From Labrenzia sp. DG1229 (GTDB lineage: Bacteria; Pseudomonadota; Alphaproteobacteria; Rhizobiales; Stappiaceae), in the NCBI RefSeq assembly GCF_000521215.1, contig NZ_KI928917.1, positions 265,404 through 329,403 on the forward strand: 64,000 nt of DNA, given 5' to 3'. The first letter of the stretch is position 1. Every line of letters begins with the position of its first letter. The position numbers and the translations under genes were made by a program. Below are positions 1 to 8,177 of the stretch, in pieces. The notes under the pieces are model-generated. The model did no database searches and had not been told where the DNA came from. It saw only the letters and a list, made by a program, of their open reading frames with translations.

Positions 1-162
1 GGTCGCCTTGGCAATCTCGACCATTTTTGAGACCTTCGGCTCTGTGCTGTCAGCCGCATAGTTAAAAACGGTTGCGCGCTTGATACCAGTCGAACTGGCG
101 AGCGCTTCAAGCCCCCCAATTTTCTCAGCCGCAATCTTTATTCGCTGCCCAAGTGTAGCCAT
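1..162 (-). CDS. Phage repressor-type XRE/HTH protein (partial, C-terminus off window)
   Basis: The minus-strand frame starts with ATG at 162 and stays open to the window edge (54 codons seen). It begins MATLGQRIKIAAEKIGG and continues with a classic helix-turn-helix stretch (LEALASSTGIKRATVFNYAA). It is divergent from the Ner-like gene and separated by an operator-rich gap, which is where the lysogeny repressor sits in Mu-like phages. By position it should keep the early promoter off. The C-terminal part cannot be seen, so it is open whether it is a short regulator or a longer LexA-like peptidase-type repressor. Confidence 0.75.
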   Translation of the reverse strand, partial: MATLGQRIKIAAEKIGGLEALASSTGIKRATVFNYAADSTEPKVSKMVEIAKAT

Positions 163-170
163 GACGAAAC

Positions 171-217
171 AAAAAATTAGACTATCCAGTTTTTTGGATT
201 GACGAATCTAATTTTTT
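171..217. promoter_or_regulatory. Candidate operator/divergent promoter region
   Basis: A perfect 11-nt inverted repeat (AAAAAATTAGA at 171-181, TCTAATTTTTT at 207-217) encloses a second one (ATCCA 184-188, TGGAT 195-199). The outer arms each carry TCTAAT, a near -10 box, one on each strand. It lies between the divergent repressor and Ner-like genes, so it is the natural repressor/Ner binding site. Direct evidence is the symmetry only. Confidence 0.55.
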
Positions 218-236
218 AGACCACCTTCCGTTTTGT

Positions 237-308
237 CGGCGCGACACGTCGCGCCGAGTTGTCACAATCAAAATCCAAAGAAAACGGCTTGCTGCAACAA
301 GCCGTTTT
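237..308. promoter_or_regulatory. Two stem-loops in the early leader
   Basis: Positions 237-245 and 248-256 form a 9-nt GC-rich inverted repeat with a 2-nt centre. Positions 281-290 and 299-308 (AAAACGGCTT / AAGCCGTTTT) form a perfect 10-bp stem with an 8-nt loop, ending 15 nt before the Ner-like start codon. The second has A/T flanks like a bidirectional terminator or attenuator, or it may be another protein-binding dyad. Confidence 0.45.
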
Positions 309-323
309 CCAGCGAGGCTCCAA

Positions 324-635
324 ATGGCTAAACCACAACATGTGCCGCCAAATGGATGGGACCGGTTTTCAATCACCGCCGAAATTCATCGACAGGGAAT
401 GACATTCGGGGAACTGGCAAAACGCGCGGGCATTACCCTCAAAACGTTTTCCCAGGTCTGGACCAGGACAAACAGACGGGCCGAGAAGGCAATCGCCAGC
501 TTCCTTGAAGTGAAACCCGATGACCTCTGGCCTGACCGGTATCCCATCCGATCCGCTCAAATCCTTTCTAGCAAACATGCCGACCGCAGCGCTAGCCAGA
601 AAGCAGGGTCGCACGCGGACAGGAAGGCTGCCTGA
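324..635 (+). CDS. Ner-like winged-helix regulator
   Basis: 103 aa. The N-terminal ~75 residues (NGWDRFSITAEIHRQGMTF, then ELAKRAGITLKTFSQVW, then AIASFLEVKPDDLWPDRY) match the Ner/Nlp family of small phage DNA-binding proteins, with the typical closing DDLWPDRY. In Mu, Ner dampens early and repressor transcription to favour lytic growth. This gene is the first on the plus strand after the operator gap. The tail after residue 75 is short and basic. ATG at 324 is the only sensible start; no strong ribosome site is seen. Confidence 0.85.
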   Translation: MAKPQHVPPNGWDRFSITAEIHRQGMTFGELAKRAGITLKTFSQVWTRTNRRAEKAIASFLEVKPDDLWPDRYPIRSAQILSSKHADRSASQKAGSHADRKAA

Positions 636-672
636 TGGCTGGTTTCCGTCAGCAGGCAGCGGGTGGCCTGAC

Positions 673-816
673 ATGAGTTTGTCTCTTGGGCTCGCCCTCA
701 TGGCCTTTGCCGTCTCCTGCGCAATTGCGTGGCTCCTGCACCGCTTCTCCAATCCCAACCATCCGGTCCGAACCAGACACAAGTACCTCTGGCCTTTCCG
801 TCATCCACTTCCCTAG
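673..816 (+). CDS. Small single-pass membrane protein (candidate)
   Basis: 47 codons starting ATG at 673. Residues ~2-20 are strongly hydrophobic (SLSLGLALMAFAVSCAIAWLL), followed by a basic tail, so a one-pass membrane peptide with a positive cytoplasmic tail is predicted. It follows the Ner-like gene by 37 nt. The frame is open further upstream, but that part overlaps the Ner-like gene and looks non-coding. No family recognised; expression is unproven. Confidence 0.4.
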   Translation: MSLSLGLALMAFAVSCAIAWLLHRFSNPNHPVRTRHKYLWPFRHPLP

Positions 817-975
817 CTCCCGGATGATGGAAACGCGTCACCTGCGTCAGTGGTGAGACGCGGCGCTGCCGCATTTGCCACGCCCATGATGGGCGTTCCT
901 CCCCACCAACTTGCCGGGCGGCAAAGGATCGCTCCGACCGCCGCCCGGTCCTTTTGTTCAAATATTTGAGGTTCC
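817..975. terminator. Gap with hairpins, possible terminator at 914-957
   Basis: No gene is seen. CGCCC/GGGCG at 881-895 form a small hairpin. CCGGGCGGC (914-922) pairs with GCCGCCCGG (940-948), and CTTTTGTT follows, which resembles a Rho-independent terminator or attenuator ahead of the ParB-like gene. Confidence 0.45.
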
Positions 976-1818
976 ATGAGCGCGTATCAGTCCATCAAGA
1001 TTTCGCTGATCGACATACCCGAAGGCCGCCTTCGTGACGTTGACCAGGAATGGGCAGAATGCCTCGCCGGTATGTTTTTGGAGACCGGCCAGAAAACGCC
1101 GATCGATGTTGTCACCGATGGCAAACGTTTTTCCCTGGTTGCAGGTGCACACCGGTTGACCGCTGCCAAGATTGCGAAGTGGAAAGAGGTCGAGGCTCAT
1201 ATTCTTGAGCCCAAACCCGAGCAAGCCGCAGATGAACTGCGACTTCACGAGATCCTAGAAAACCTTGGCCGCAAGGATTTCAATGCTCTGGAACGGTGCG
1301 AAGCTCTCAGTGAGCTGAAACGGGTTTATGAAAACCTGCACCCTAACAGCAAACATGGCGGCGATCGCAAAAGCCAAGCAGCTAAAAACAAACAAGAAAA
1401 TCAAGTGGCAATTTTTGCCTTTTGCCAAAACGCCGCTGAATCAACCGGTCTTTCTGATCGGTCCGTCAGACTGGCGGTCCAGATCTTCGAAAGCCTTTCT
1501 CCTCAAACCCGTGAACGCCTTCGCGGCACTGAAATCGCCAACAAGCAATCCGACCTGAAAGCCCTAGCGGGACTGACAGCCGAGAACCAGACAAAGGTCC
1601 TCGACATGCTGTTCGGCGAGCCGAGCACGGCTGCGACAGTCGGCGAAGCTATTCAGTTGGTCGAAGGCCAAAAGCCAAAGTCAGAAGCCGAGAAGCTGTT
1701 CAAGCGTGTCTCTGACATCATGACCGGCTTACCAAAAGCCAGCCGCACCAGCGTTTTTCGTCAGCACAAAAAGGAAATCATCGCGCTGGTGAAAAAAGAG
1801 GGGTGGCTAAATGGCTAA
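976..1818 (+). CDS. ParB/Spo0J-like nuclease-domain protein
   Basis: 280 aa. Residues ~5-95 look like a ParB N-terminal domain: a short VTDGKRFSLVAGAHRLTAAK stretch carries the family GxHR box, followed by an acidic helix ending LHEILENLGRKDF. A basic HGGDRKS linker (~118-124) and an HTH-like part (TGLSDRSVRLAVQIFESL) follow. Such proteins are frequent early genes of alphaproteobacterial Mu-like phages; their exact role is unclear. A GAGG ribosome site lies 5 nt before the ATG. It overlaps the next gene by 8 nt, so the two are probably translationally coupled. Confidence 0.8.
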   Translation: MSAYQSIKISLIDIPEGRLRDVDQEWAECLAGMFLETGQKTPIDVVTDGKRFSLVAGAHRLTAAKIAKWKEVEAHILEPKPEQAADELRLHEILENLGRKDFNALERCEALSELKRVYENLHPNSKHGGDRKSQAAKNKQENQVAIFAFCQNAAESTGLSDRSVRLAVQIFESLSPQTRERLRGTEIANKQSDLKALAGLTAENQTKVLDMLFGEPSTAATVGEAIQLVEGQKPKSEAEKLFKRVSDIMTGLPKASRTSVFRQHKKEIIALVKKEGWLNG

Positions 1819-2272
1819 AACACCCCGCGACCCATTTACACCCGACATGTTTGTCGACTGGAAGCCACCGCGCATTTCGGTTGGTTTTGAGCCAGGAACG
1901 ATCTCCGGCAACCGGCTGTCATCGCGTATCAGCCGCGCCATCGCCAAGGCCCTGAAGGACTGCGGCAAAGACCGCACGACGATCGCCGGACTGATGGGGG
2001 AACGGCTTGGCCACAAGATCACCGTTGCCACGCTGGAAGCCTATTCCAGCGAAGCCAAGACCGGAAACAACATCACCGTTGAACGGTTCATTGCCCTCGT
2101 CGAGGCGACCGGAAAGATCGAACTGCTCGGGTTCCTTGCCGAAGACTTCGACATGGCGGTGGTCCCACGCAAGTTCGAGAACGTGATCGAGCTGGCTCTG
2201 ATCGAAGACCATGAACGCATGATCGGGTCCCGCAAACAAACCCTTCGAATGAAAATCCGGGGCAGCAAATGA
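1811..2272 (+). CDS. Conserved early phage protein of unknown function
   Basis: 153 aa, sandwiched between the ParB-like gene and the transposase with overlaps on both sides (ATGG..TAA and ATGA). The middle (SRISRAIAKALKDCGKDRTTIAGLMGERLGHKITVATLEAY) resembles an HTH in which a phage asks whether a rule or operator matches, and ends in a helix. Proteins of this size and position are regular in transposable phages of alphaproteobacteria, right before the A gene. A DNA-binding accessory role to transposition is an inference from place only. Confidence 0.7.
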   Translation: MAKTPRDPFTPDMFVDWKPPRISVGFEPGTISGNRLSSRISRAIAKALKDCGKDRTTIAGLMGERLGHKITVATLEAYSSEAKTGNNITVERFIALVEATGKIELLGFLAEDFDMAVVPRKFENVIELALIEDHERMIGSRKQTLRMKIRGSK

Positions 2273-4431
2273 AACTCTGGCTCACCGCACAGGAAATCGC
2301 CGATCTCGCCCTGGACGGATTTCCGTCCACCAAGCGAGGCGTTCAGAAGCTGGCAGACCGCGACGAATGGGCAGGCAGCGGCCTTGCCCGCAAGCGTGAA
2401 GGCCGCGAGGGCGGCGGTGGGCTGGAATACCATATCGATCTCCTGCCCCTGCCCCAGCGCCTTCAGTACGCCGGGACATTCGTCCGGGTTGAACGCGAAG
2501 ACTATCAGACGGAAACAACCAACGAGCTCACCCGCCGCGAATGCAGCGTTCGCGATGCAAAGCTGATTGTCCTGAAAGTCGCCGAACGGTTCCGCAAGAC
2601 TTGCGGCATGGGTGGAACCGCGTCCGACCATCTGTTCACGCAGCTGTTTGAAGACGGCAAGGTGCCATTGCCCGAGTGGGTTCTGGAAAACGTCAAGACG
2701 GTCTCCAGACGCTCACTTGCCCGTTGGCGCAAGGACATGCGGGAAGACATCAATCGTCTTGCGCATGACCCGTCCAAAGCCCGCAAGGGAACCGGTGTCC
2801 TTGATCGCGCGGAAAGTGGCGAAGTGCGGGCCTATTGCCTTGCCACCTATGTCACAAATCAGTTTTTCAGTGCCAAACACATCCGCAACGCTGCCGTTCA
2901 GCGCTTCGGCGAATCTGTCTTGATCGAAACCGCACAGGGTCAAAGGCGCGTACCAATGCCGCCTTTAAGGACGTTTCAAAACGCTCTTAAAGGATGGAAG
3001 AATGAGGACAAGAATGCCCTCCTGAAACTCACTGACCCGGATGCCTACAAATCCAAGGTCCGTTTTTCCGCCTCCGGTGCGAACCGGGTCGACCGGTTGA
3101 ACGAGCGGTGGGAAATCGATGCTTCCCCGTCCGATGTCATGACCACGGATGGCCGCATGAACATATATGCGGCGATCGATCTCTATTCCCGCCGCGTAAT
3201 CATCCTTGTCACCGCGACACCTCGCGCTGCAGCTGTCGGTCTGTTGATCAGAAAATGTCTGATCGCTTGGGGCGTTCCGGAAGTCATCAAAACCGACAAC
3301 GGCTCGGATTTTACCGCGCGCGCCACCGTACGCCTGCTTGATGCATTGGCCATCGAACAGCAGCTTTCCGCGCCCTACTCGCCTGAGCAAAAAGGCACGG
3401 TTGAACGTGTCATCGGCACGTTCCAGCGCGACTTTGCTGCTACCCTCCCCGGCTTTATCGGTCATTCGGTTGCCGACCGGAAAGTGATCGAAGCGCGCAA
3501 GTCCTTTGCCGCGCGGCTCGGCACAGACGATGCCAAACTGTTCAACGTCGAAATGTCCGCCGCCGAGCTGCAGCAGCAAGCCGACCAGTGGGCCGATGAA
3601 AGCTATGGCAACACTGCCCATTCGGGCCTGAAAGGCAAAACTCCGAATGACGTTGCCCGTGCCTGGATGGAACCGGTTAAGGCAATCTCGGATCCCGCCG
3701 CCCTTGATGTTTTGCTTGCGCCCGTCGCGGGTCAGGACGGGCTTCGGCGAGTCACGAACCAAGGCATCCGCGTTGCTGGGGAATTTTACTACACCGGCGA
3801 TGTCATGCCCGGAACCGACATCCTCGCGCGCCATGACCCGGAAGATCTTGGGCGGTTGTGGCTCTTCGATCCTGACGGCGAAACCTTCCTTGGCGAGGCC
3901 GTCAACCCGGACCTTGCGGGCCTAGATCCGGCAGCGACCATTCAGAAGGTCCGCGCCATGCAAAAGAAGGTCGAGGAAGACCAGCTTGCCACAATCCGCA
4001 AACAGAAGCGGGCGATCACCCCACGAACCGTCGCGGATGCACAGCGCGCCACCTACCAGCGCAACGCAGATGTTCTGAGCTTCCCCAAACCAACTGAAAA
4101 ACACGAAACGGCTAAGACCAGGGCAGCGGCGACCGTAAAGGCAAAACGTGCGCCCAAGCCACTCAGCGATGCCGAACACCAAACAATGCAGCGGCTTGCA
4201 CGCTCAGCGCCAAAACCGACAGCCGTGCAATCCATCAAACAACGGGAAACCCCGGAAGACCGCTTTGAACGCGCCAAGCGATTTGAAGCCCGGATCAGAG
4301 CCGGGGAACCCCTCACACAGGACGATGCTTTCTGGCTGACCAACTATCAGGCCGGAGCTGAATACCGGGCGCGAAACCTTCTCTGGAACGAAAGGGAAGC
4401 GCGTCAGGCGAGCGTACCGCCGGCGTCTTAG
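2269..4431 (+). CDS. MuA-type DDE transposase
   Basis: 720 aa, close to MuA (663 aa). The N-terminal ~70 residues form the Mu DNA-binding winged helix (KLWLTAQEIADLALDGFPST..WAGSGLARKREGREGGGGLEYH). The catalytic core contains D284 (WEIDASP), D343 (IKTDNGSDF) and E379 (KGTVERVIGTF); the 35-residue D-E spacing fits the retroviral-integrase fold. A beta-barrel domain follows (~495-570), and the C-terminal part is charged and alanine-rich like the MuB-contact region. It catalyses prophage integration and replicative transposition, together with the next gene. ATGA overlap with the preceding gene. Confidence 0.96.
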   Translation: MKLWLTAQEIADLALDGFPSTKRGVQKLADRDEWAGSGLARKREGREGGGGLEYHIDLLPLPQRLQYAGTFVRVEREDYQTETTNELTRRECSVRDAKLIVLKVAERFRKTCGMGGTASDHLFTQLFEDGKVPLPEWVLENVKTVSRRSLARWRKDMREDINRLAHDPSKARKGTGVLDRAESGEVRAYCLATYVTNQFFSAKHIRNAAVQRFGESVLIETAQGQRRVPMPPLRTFQNALKGWKNEDKNALLKLTDPDAYKSKVRFSASGANRVDRLNERWEIDASPSDVMTTDGRMNIYAAIDLYSRRVIILVTATPRAAAVGLLIRKCLIAWGVPEVIKTDNGSDFTARATVRLLDALAIEQQLSAPYSPEQKGTVERVIGTFQRDFAATLPGFIGHSVADRKVIEARKSFAARLGTDDAKLFNVEMSAAELQQQADQWADESYGNTAHSGLKGKTPNDVARAWMEPVKAISDPAALDVLLAPVAGQDGLRRVTNQGIRVAGEFYYTGDVMPGTDILARHDPEDLGRLWLFDPDGETFLGEAVNPDLAGLDPAATIQKVRAMQKKVEEDQLATIRKQKRAITPRTVADAQRATYQRNADVLSFPKPTEKHETAKTRAAATVKAKRAPKPLSDAEHQTMQRLARSAPKPTAVQSIKQRETPEDRFERAKRFEARIRAGEPLTQDDAFWLTNYQAGAEYRARNLLWNEREARQASVPPAS

Positions 4432-4439
4432 GGCAAAAA

Positions 4440-4472
4440 AACAGGCCCCGAAAGCTGCAACTTCCGAGGCCC
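4440..4472 (+). terminator. Imperfect stem-loop between transposase and ATPase genes
   Basis: GGCCCCGAAAG (from 4443) faces CTTCCGAGGCC with G-U tolerances and a CTGCAA loop. It could attenuate read-through from the transposase into the ATPase gene. No T-run follows, so it is weak. Confidence 0.3.
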
Positions 4473-4483
4473 GAAACATCAAC

Positions 4484-5254
4484 ATGTCGGGAATGAAAAT
4501 GACGAACAGCAATCAACATGTCAATGGTGGACTGGCGGCGGTGAAAAATGTCGCTCGCTTCCTGACGCTGGTCCAAACCCTGATCGACAGACCTGAGGGC
4601 CTGCCGGGTATCGGTTGTTTCTATGGCTTTTCCGGGCTCGGGAAAACCATGGCCTCCGTCTACGCGCAGAACATGACGAATGCCATGCGCATTGAGGTCG
4701 GCGAAAGCTGGACCCGCAAAACCCTTCTGCAAAAGATCCTTGTCGAAGCCCGTATCGAACCACGCAGGGCAACGATTGCCGATCTCACCGAAATGGCGAT
4801 CAACGCCCTCTCCGATAATTGGCCGCGCCCGCTCTTTATCGACGAAGCCGACAAGCTCGCTGACAAGGGCATGCTGGAGCTTGTGCGGGAAATCTATGAG
4901 CACAGCCAGACGCCCCTTCTCCTGATCGGCGAAGAGCGGTTGCCTGAAAAGCTCGAGACTGTCGAGCGCGTTCACAACCGCATTCTTGAATGGGTGCCGG
5001 CAGACTATTGCGACCATGACGATGCGCGCATGCTCGCGGATCTGATCTGCCCCAACCTTGACCTGTCAAACGAGCTGATCGACCACTTGCTCGAGACAGG
5101 CAAAGGCCGAGCGCGGTCGCTGTGCATCAACTTCAACCGCATCAAGGAACGTGCCCGCAATCATCGGGAAAACGCCTTCACGATGACGTCCTTCGATGAA
5201 GACTTCTTCTTCACCGGCAAGCGGCGTGGTCGTCAGGCTCGGAGGGCTGCGTGA
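4484..5254 (+). CDS. MuB-type AAA+ ATPase, target DNA activator
   Basis: 256 aa. Walker A GFSGLGKT at 48-55, Walker B PLFIDEAD with D120/E121, and an AAA+ sensor region (LLLIGEERLPEKLE). This is the family of MuB/TniB-like ATPases that bind target DNA, stimulate the transposase and give target immunity. It follows the transposase by 52 nt, as in Mu. ATG codons at 4484 and 4502 are both possible starts; the later one loses only six residues before the conserved part. It ends in a basic KRRGRQARRAA tail. Confidence 0.93.
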   Translation: MSGMKMTNSNQHVNGGLAAVKNVARFLTLVQTLIDRPEGLPGIGCFYGFSGLGKTMASVYAQNMTNAMRIEVGESWTRKTLLQKILVEARIEPRRATIADLTEMAINALSDNWPRPLFIDEADKLADKGMLELVREIYEHSQTPLLLIGEERLPEKLETVERVHNRILEWVPADYCDHDDARMLADLICPNLDLSNELIDHLLETGKGRARSLCINFNRIKERARNHRENAFTMTSFDEDFFFTGKRRGRQARRAA

Positions 5255-5892
5255 TGTCCATCCAGCTTGAACTCAAAATCGCCAGCGGCACACCGATCTA
5301 TCGCGGTCACGATCACTACTGGAGTGTGATCCGCGACCTTGGCAAGAACGCTGATTTCTCACTCGCTGAAATCGCCGCCCGTTCCAACGACCGGACGAAC
5401 AAGAGTATCAGCGAGTTCGTAAATCGCTTGGTGAGAGCCGGTTTCCTTGAGGTTGTCCGAACTGAAAGAGGACCGACCGCGCGTGGTGGTCTTGTCGGTC
5501 GCCACGTCTACCGCCTTGCTAGGAACCAAGTGCGCACACCGATCCTCGATCGAAAGGGCAAAACCGGAACGCAGGGGCTTGGCAATTCCTTCATGTGGAA
5601 TGCCATGCGCAGCCTGACCTTCTTTGACAAGCACGAATTGTCGCTCACCGCATCGACGCCAGATGTTCAGATTTCCGTCAGTACCGCCTTCACCTATGCC
5701 ATGCATCTGGAACGCGCTGGATATCTGAACATCGTTCGGAAAGGCAAATCCACCACGCCTACAAAATGGCGGTTGAAACCGTCCATGAACACCGGCCCGG
5801 ACGCCCCTAAGATCCTGCGTTCCAAGATGGTCTATGACGTCAATCGCGGTCAGATCATGGGCTCGCCTGTTGCTGAGGAGTGCGCCGCATGA
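5254..5892 (+). CDS. Early phage protein with two winged-helix-like repeats
   Basis: About 212 aa starting at ATG 5254, whose first base is the last base of the previous TGA; GTG 5251 is in frame too. GGAGG at 5241-5245 serves either start. The first half (SLAEIAARSNDRTNKSISEF, then VNRLVRAGFLEVVR) and the second half (TASTPDVQISVSTAFTYAMHLERAGYLNIVRKG) both read as recognition helix plus wing, so it is probably a DNA-binding protein. No specific family is recognised. It belongs to the early operon with the ATPase. Confidence 0.65.
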   Translation: MSIQLELKIASGTPIYRGHDHYWSVIRDLGKNADFSLAEIAARSNDRTNKSISEFVNRLVRAGFLEVVRTERGPTARGGLVGRHVYRLARNQVRTPILDRKGKTGTQGLGNSFMWNAMRSLTFFDKHELSLTASTPDVQISVSTAFTYAMHLERAGYLNIVRKGKSTTPTKWRLKPSMNTGPDAPKILRSKMVYDVNRGQIMGSPVAEECAA

Positions 5893-6272
5893 CCAGCAAT
5901 CTCACAATGATGGAGAAGGCAAACTTGGCCTGGAACGGCGCGCCGCCCGATTGGGTCAGCGAGTTGGCGCAAATGGCCAATTCCAAGGGACTGAACAGCG
6001 TTGCGCAACGTCTTGGTTATTCCGCTGCTGTCCTCAGCCAAACCATCGGCAACAAGTATCCCGGTGACCTGTCGAAGGTCGAAGACAAGGTGCGTGGCGC
6101 TCTGATGGGCGAGAAGGTTGCCTGCCCAGTTCTTGGGGCGATCGGCCGGGACAAATGCCTCGACGTTCAGGCATTGCCACGAGCTGTCACCAACTCGATC
6201 CGGACACGCCTTTATCGCGCCTGCAGAAGCGGCTGCCCGCACTCCCGTTTGAAGGGAGGCAACGATGCTTAG
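5889..6272 (+). CDS. Cys-containing HTH-like early phage protein
   Basis: 127 aa from ATG 5889 (ATGA overlap). The N-terminal two thirds contain an HTH-like stretch (NSVAQRLGYSAAVLSQTIGNKYPGDLSKVEDKVRGALMG) resembling the transposase-associated regulators of Mu-like phages. The C-terminal third has four cysteines (CPVLG, DKC, RACRSGC), which could bind zinc. Function unknown; position in the early operon suggests regulation or replication help. Confidence 0.6.
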   Translation: MTSNLTMMEKANLAWNGAPPDWVSELAQMANSKGLNSVAQRLGYSAAVLSQTIGNKYPGDLSKVEDKVRGALMGEKVACPVLGAIGRDKCLDVQALPRAVTNSIRTRLYRACRSGCPHSRLKGGNDA

Positions 6273-6525
6273 CAGCGACCTCCAGATGCTGGCGCGGCAG
6301 TTCGACAGATTGAAGAACGACCAGGGCGAAATTCACATGACTGCCCACATCACCGGGCTTGTCGAACTGATTTTGATCGATGCCATCGACGTCGCCCGGC
6401 ACATGGAGGCGATCCGCGTGCAACGCAACGTCAGACTTCTCGACTTATCCGACCCCAAGATTGCCATGCTGCCGGTGCGCCGGCGCGTTGCGATCACAAC
6501 TCCTGACGACGGGAGTGCAGCATGA
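6265..6525 (+). CDS. Small early phage protein, unknown
   Basis: 86 aa, overlapping the preceding gene by 8 nt and the next by ATGA. Helical, amphipathic protein (MLARQFDRLKNDQGEIHMTAHITGLVELILIDAIDVARHME) with no recognised domain. Typical filler of the overlapped early operon. Confidence 0.6.
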   Translation: MLSSDLQMLARQFDRLKNDQGEIHMTAHITGLVELILIDAIDVARHMEAIRVQRNVRLLDLSDPKIAMLPVRRRVAITTPDDGSAA

Positions 6526-6920
6526 GCAACCAGATTACACGTTACGCCGACCTTGCAACGATCGTCGGCTTTGTGACCCTCAGGGAAAGCCCTGCCTTTG
6601 TTGCGAAAGAACTCGGGGTCAGTGAAGCCGCCGTGAACTCTGCGTTGGGATCGGTTCAACAAGCGCTGTTGGCGCCCTCTGAAACGACGAAAGAACAGCC
6701 CGCTCCCAAAGCGAGCCCAGCTCCGGTGAGCGCCCAAACGCCACCGCAAAAGCTCAAGTACCAGCCGCGTAAGTTCCGTGCAGTGCCCGGATTGGCAACC
6801 ATGGTGGGTCGAGGTCCGAAAGACCTGACCGCCGCCCTCATGGGCGATCCCTCAGCTGCTGAAGCTGAGCGGGCGCTCTGCAAACCAGCCCCTTTTAAAG
6901 ACTATTCAAAATGGGATTAA
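6522..6920 (+). CDS. Small early phage protein, unknown
   Basis: 132 aa. An HTH-like N-terminus (YADLATIVGFVTL..FVAKELGVSEAAVNSAL) is followed by an Ala/Pro-rich linker (about 48-72) and a short C-terminal segment. Start overlaps the upstream stop (ATGA). No family recognised. Confidence 0.6.
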   Translation: MSNQITRYADLATIVGFVTLRESPAFVAKELGVSEAAVNSALGSVQQALLAPSETTKEQPAPKASPAPVSAQTPPQKLKYQPRKFRAVPGLATMVGRGPKDLTAALMGDPSAAEAERALCKPAPFKDYSKWD

Positions 6921-6924
6921 AGAC

Positions 6925-7593
6925 ATGGAAAACGCAGTTATCGAGACCAACGAAACCGACGCGCCCGATGCCGGTGTGGAGGTGATCAACGGCAAACCCT
7001 TCATGTACAACGCTGAAGGCAATCTTGTTCCGCTGGAGAACGTCAAACCGCAGCACAAACTGGAAGACGAGACGGTTCGCAAGGTCATCGACTTTGCCGA
7101 AAACCTGTCGGCCGAGATCTCCCGGTTTCGTGGCCACACCTTTGCCGATCTGCTCAGCCTGACGGCTTTGCTGGCACAAGAGTATGGATCCTCCAAAGGT
7201 GGCCGGAAAGGCAACACGACTTTCCAGAGCTTCGACGGCTGCCGGAAGGTGCAAGTGCAGGTCTCCGATCTGATCGACTTCGGGCCAGAAATCCAGATTG
7301 CGAAGTCCCTGATTGACGAATGCCTGAACGAGTGGGCTGCAGACAGCCGCCCCGAGATCCGGTCGATCGTCACCAACGCCTTCAACACCGACAAGGAAGG
7401 CCAAATCAACAAGACCGAAATCTTCATGCTGATGCGACTCGAAATCGAGGACGAACGCTGGCAGCGCGCCATGGCCGCCCTGAAAGATTCCATCCGCGTT
7501 ACCGGCTCAAAGAGCTACCTGCGTTTCTACAAGCGGGACGCTCCGGACGGGGACTGGACCGCCATCACCATCGACATTGCAAAGGCGGCCTGA
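6925..7593 (+). CDS. DUF3164 family phage protein
   Basis: 222 aa. The sequence, including a long core with RGHTFADLLSLTALLAQEYG, GGRKGNTTFQSFDGCRKVQVQVSDLI and the C-terminal RFYKR, matches the DUF3164 family, a conserved early gene of Mu-like phages just after the transposition genes. Its function is not established. It starts 4 nt after the preceding stop. Confidence 0.85.
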   Translation: MENAVIETNETDAPDAGVEVINGKPFMYNAEGNLVPLENVKPQHKLEDETVRKVIDFAENLSAEISRFRGHTFADLLSLTALLAQEYGSSKGGRKGNTTFQSFDGCRKVQVQVSDLIDFGPEIQIAKSLIDECLNEWAADSRPEIRSIVTNAFNTDKEGQINKTEIFMLMRLEIEDERWQRAMAALKDSIRVTGSKSYLRFYKRDAPDGDWTAITIDIAKAA

Positions 7594-7594
7594 G

Positions 7595-7900
7595 ATGGCA
7601 GATCTGAAAGAGCTGATCGCCTTTGTTGAGGCAAAGGTGACCGAGATGGACGTGGCGGTTGGGCCGCTTCCCGATTGGAAGGATCACGTTGCTTACGACG
7701 CATGGCAGCAGCGTCAGGGCGATGCCATGGACAAGCTGAAAGAGGACCTTCTGGAAGCTGGTGCGAAATTCAATGCCCGCCCTGCAGTCGATTTTGCGAT
7801 CAGGCTTGGCGGGATCCGGTCCACATCGACGAGCGGCATCACCGGTGCGGTCGGTAACTGGCTGACGGCTGCTCGCAAGCGTCTGCCACAGGAGACCTGA
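7595..7900 (+). CDS. Small early phage protein, unknown
   Basis: About 101 aa from ATG 7595, one base after the DUF3164 stop. Charged N-terminal half, Ser/Thr/Gly-rich middle (GGIRSTSTSGITGAVGNW). The frame is open to a TTG at 7577, which would overlap DUF3164; ATG 7595 is preferred. No recognised family. Confidence 0.6.
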   Translation: MADLKELIAFVEAKVTEMDVAVGPLPDWKDHVAYDAWQQRQGDAMDKLKEDLLEAGAKFNARPAVDFAIRLGGIRSTSTSGITGAVGNWLTAARKRLPQET

Positions 7901-7901
7901 C

Positions 7902-8177
7902 ATGTCCGGCCTCGCCAACCCCCATTTGCGTGTGTTGAGTGAGACCCAAGCCTTGCGCGATCGGCGTGATCTTCTTTTGCGCAAGGCACAGCTTCATTGG
8001 TTCCGCCCACATCAGATGCGGCAGCTGCAGGAGGAACTGCAGCAAGTGACCACAGATCTTTTGAAACGTGAACTTGAGGCCCGTGCGAGGCCCGACACCA
8101 ACCGGAGCCGTTGGGTGATGCCGGCGCGGTTGGCGGGCATCTGCAAAGCCGCAAACCCTACAAGGATTGACGCATGA
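7902..8177 (+). CDS. Small early phage protein, coiled-coil
   Basis: 91 aa, strongly helical and charged (RDLLLRKAQLHWFRPHQMRQLQEELQQVTTDLLKRELEAR), suggesting a short coiled coil. One base separates it from the preceding gene, and it overlaps the next by ATGA. Unknown function. Confidence 0.55.
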   Translation: MSGLANPHLRVLSETQALRDRRDLLLRKAQLHWFRPHQMRQLQEELQQVTTDLLKRELEARARPDTNRSRWVMPARLAGICKAANPTRIDA

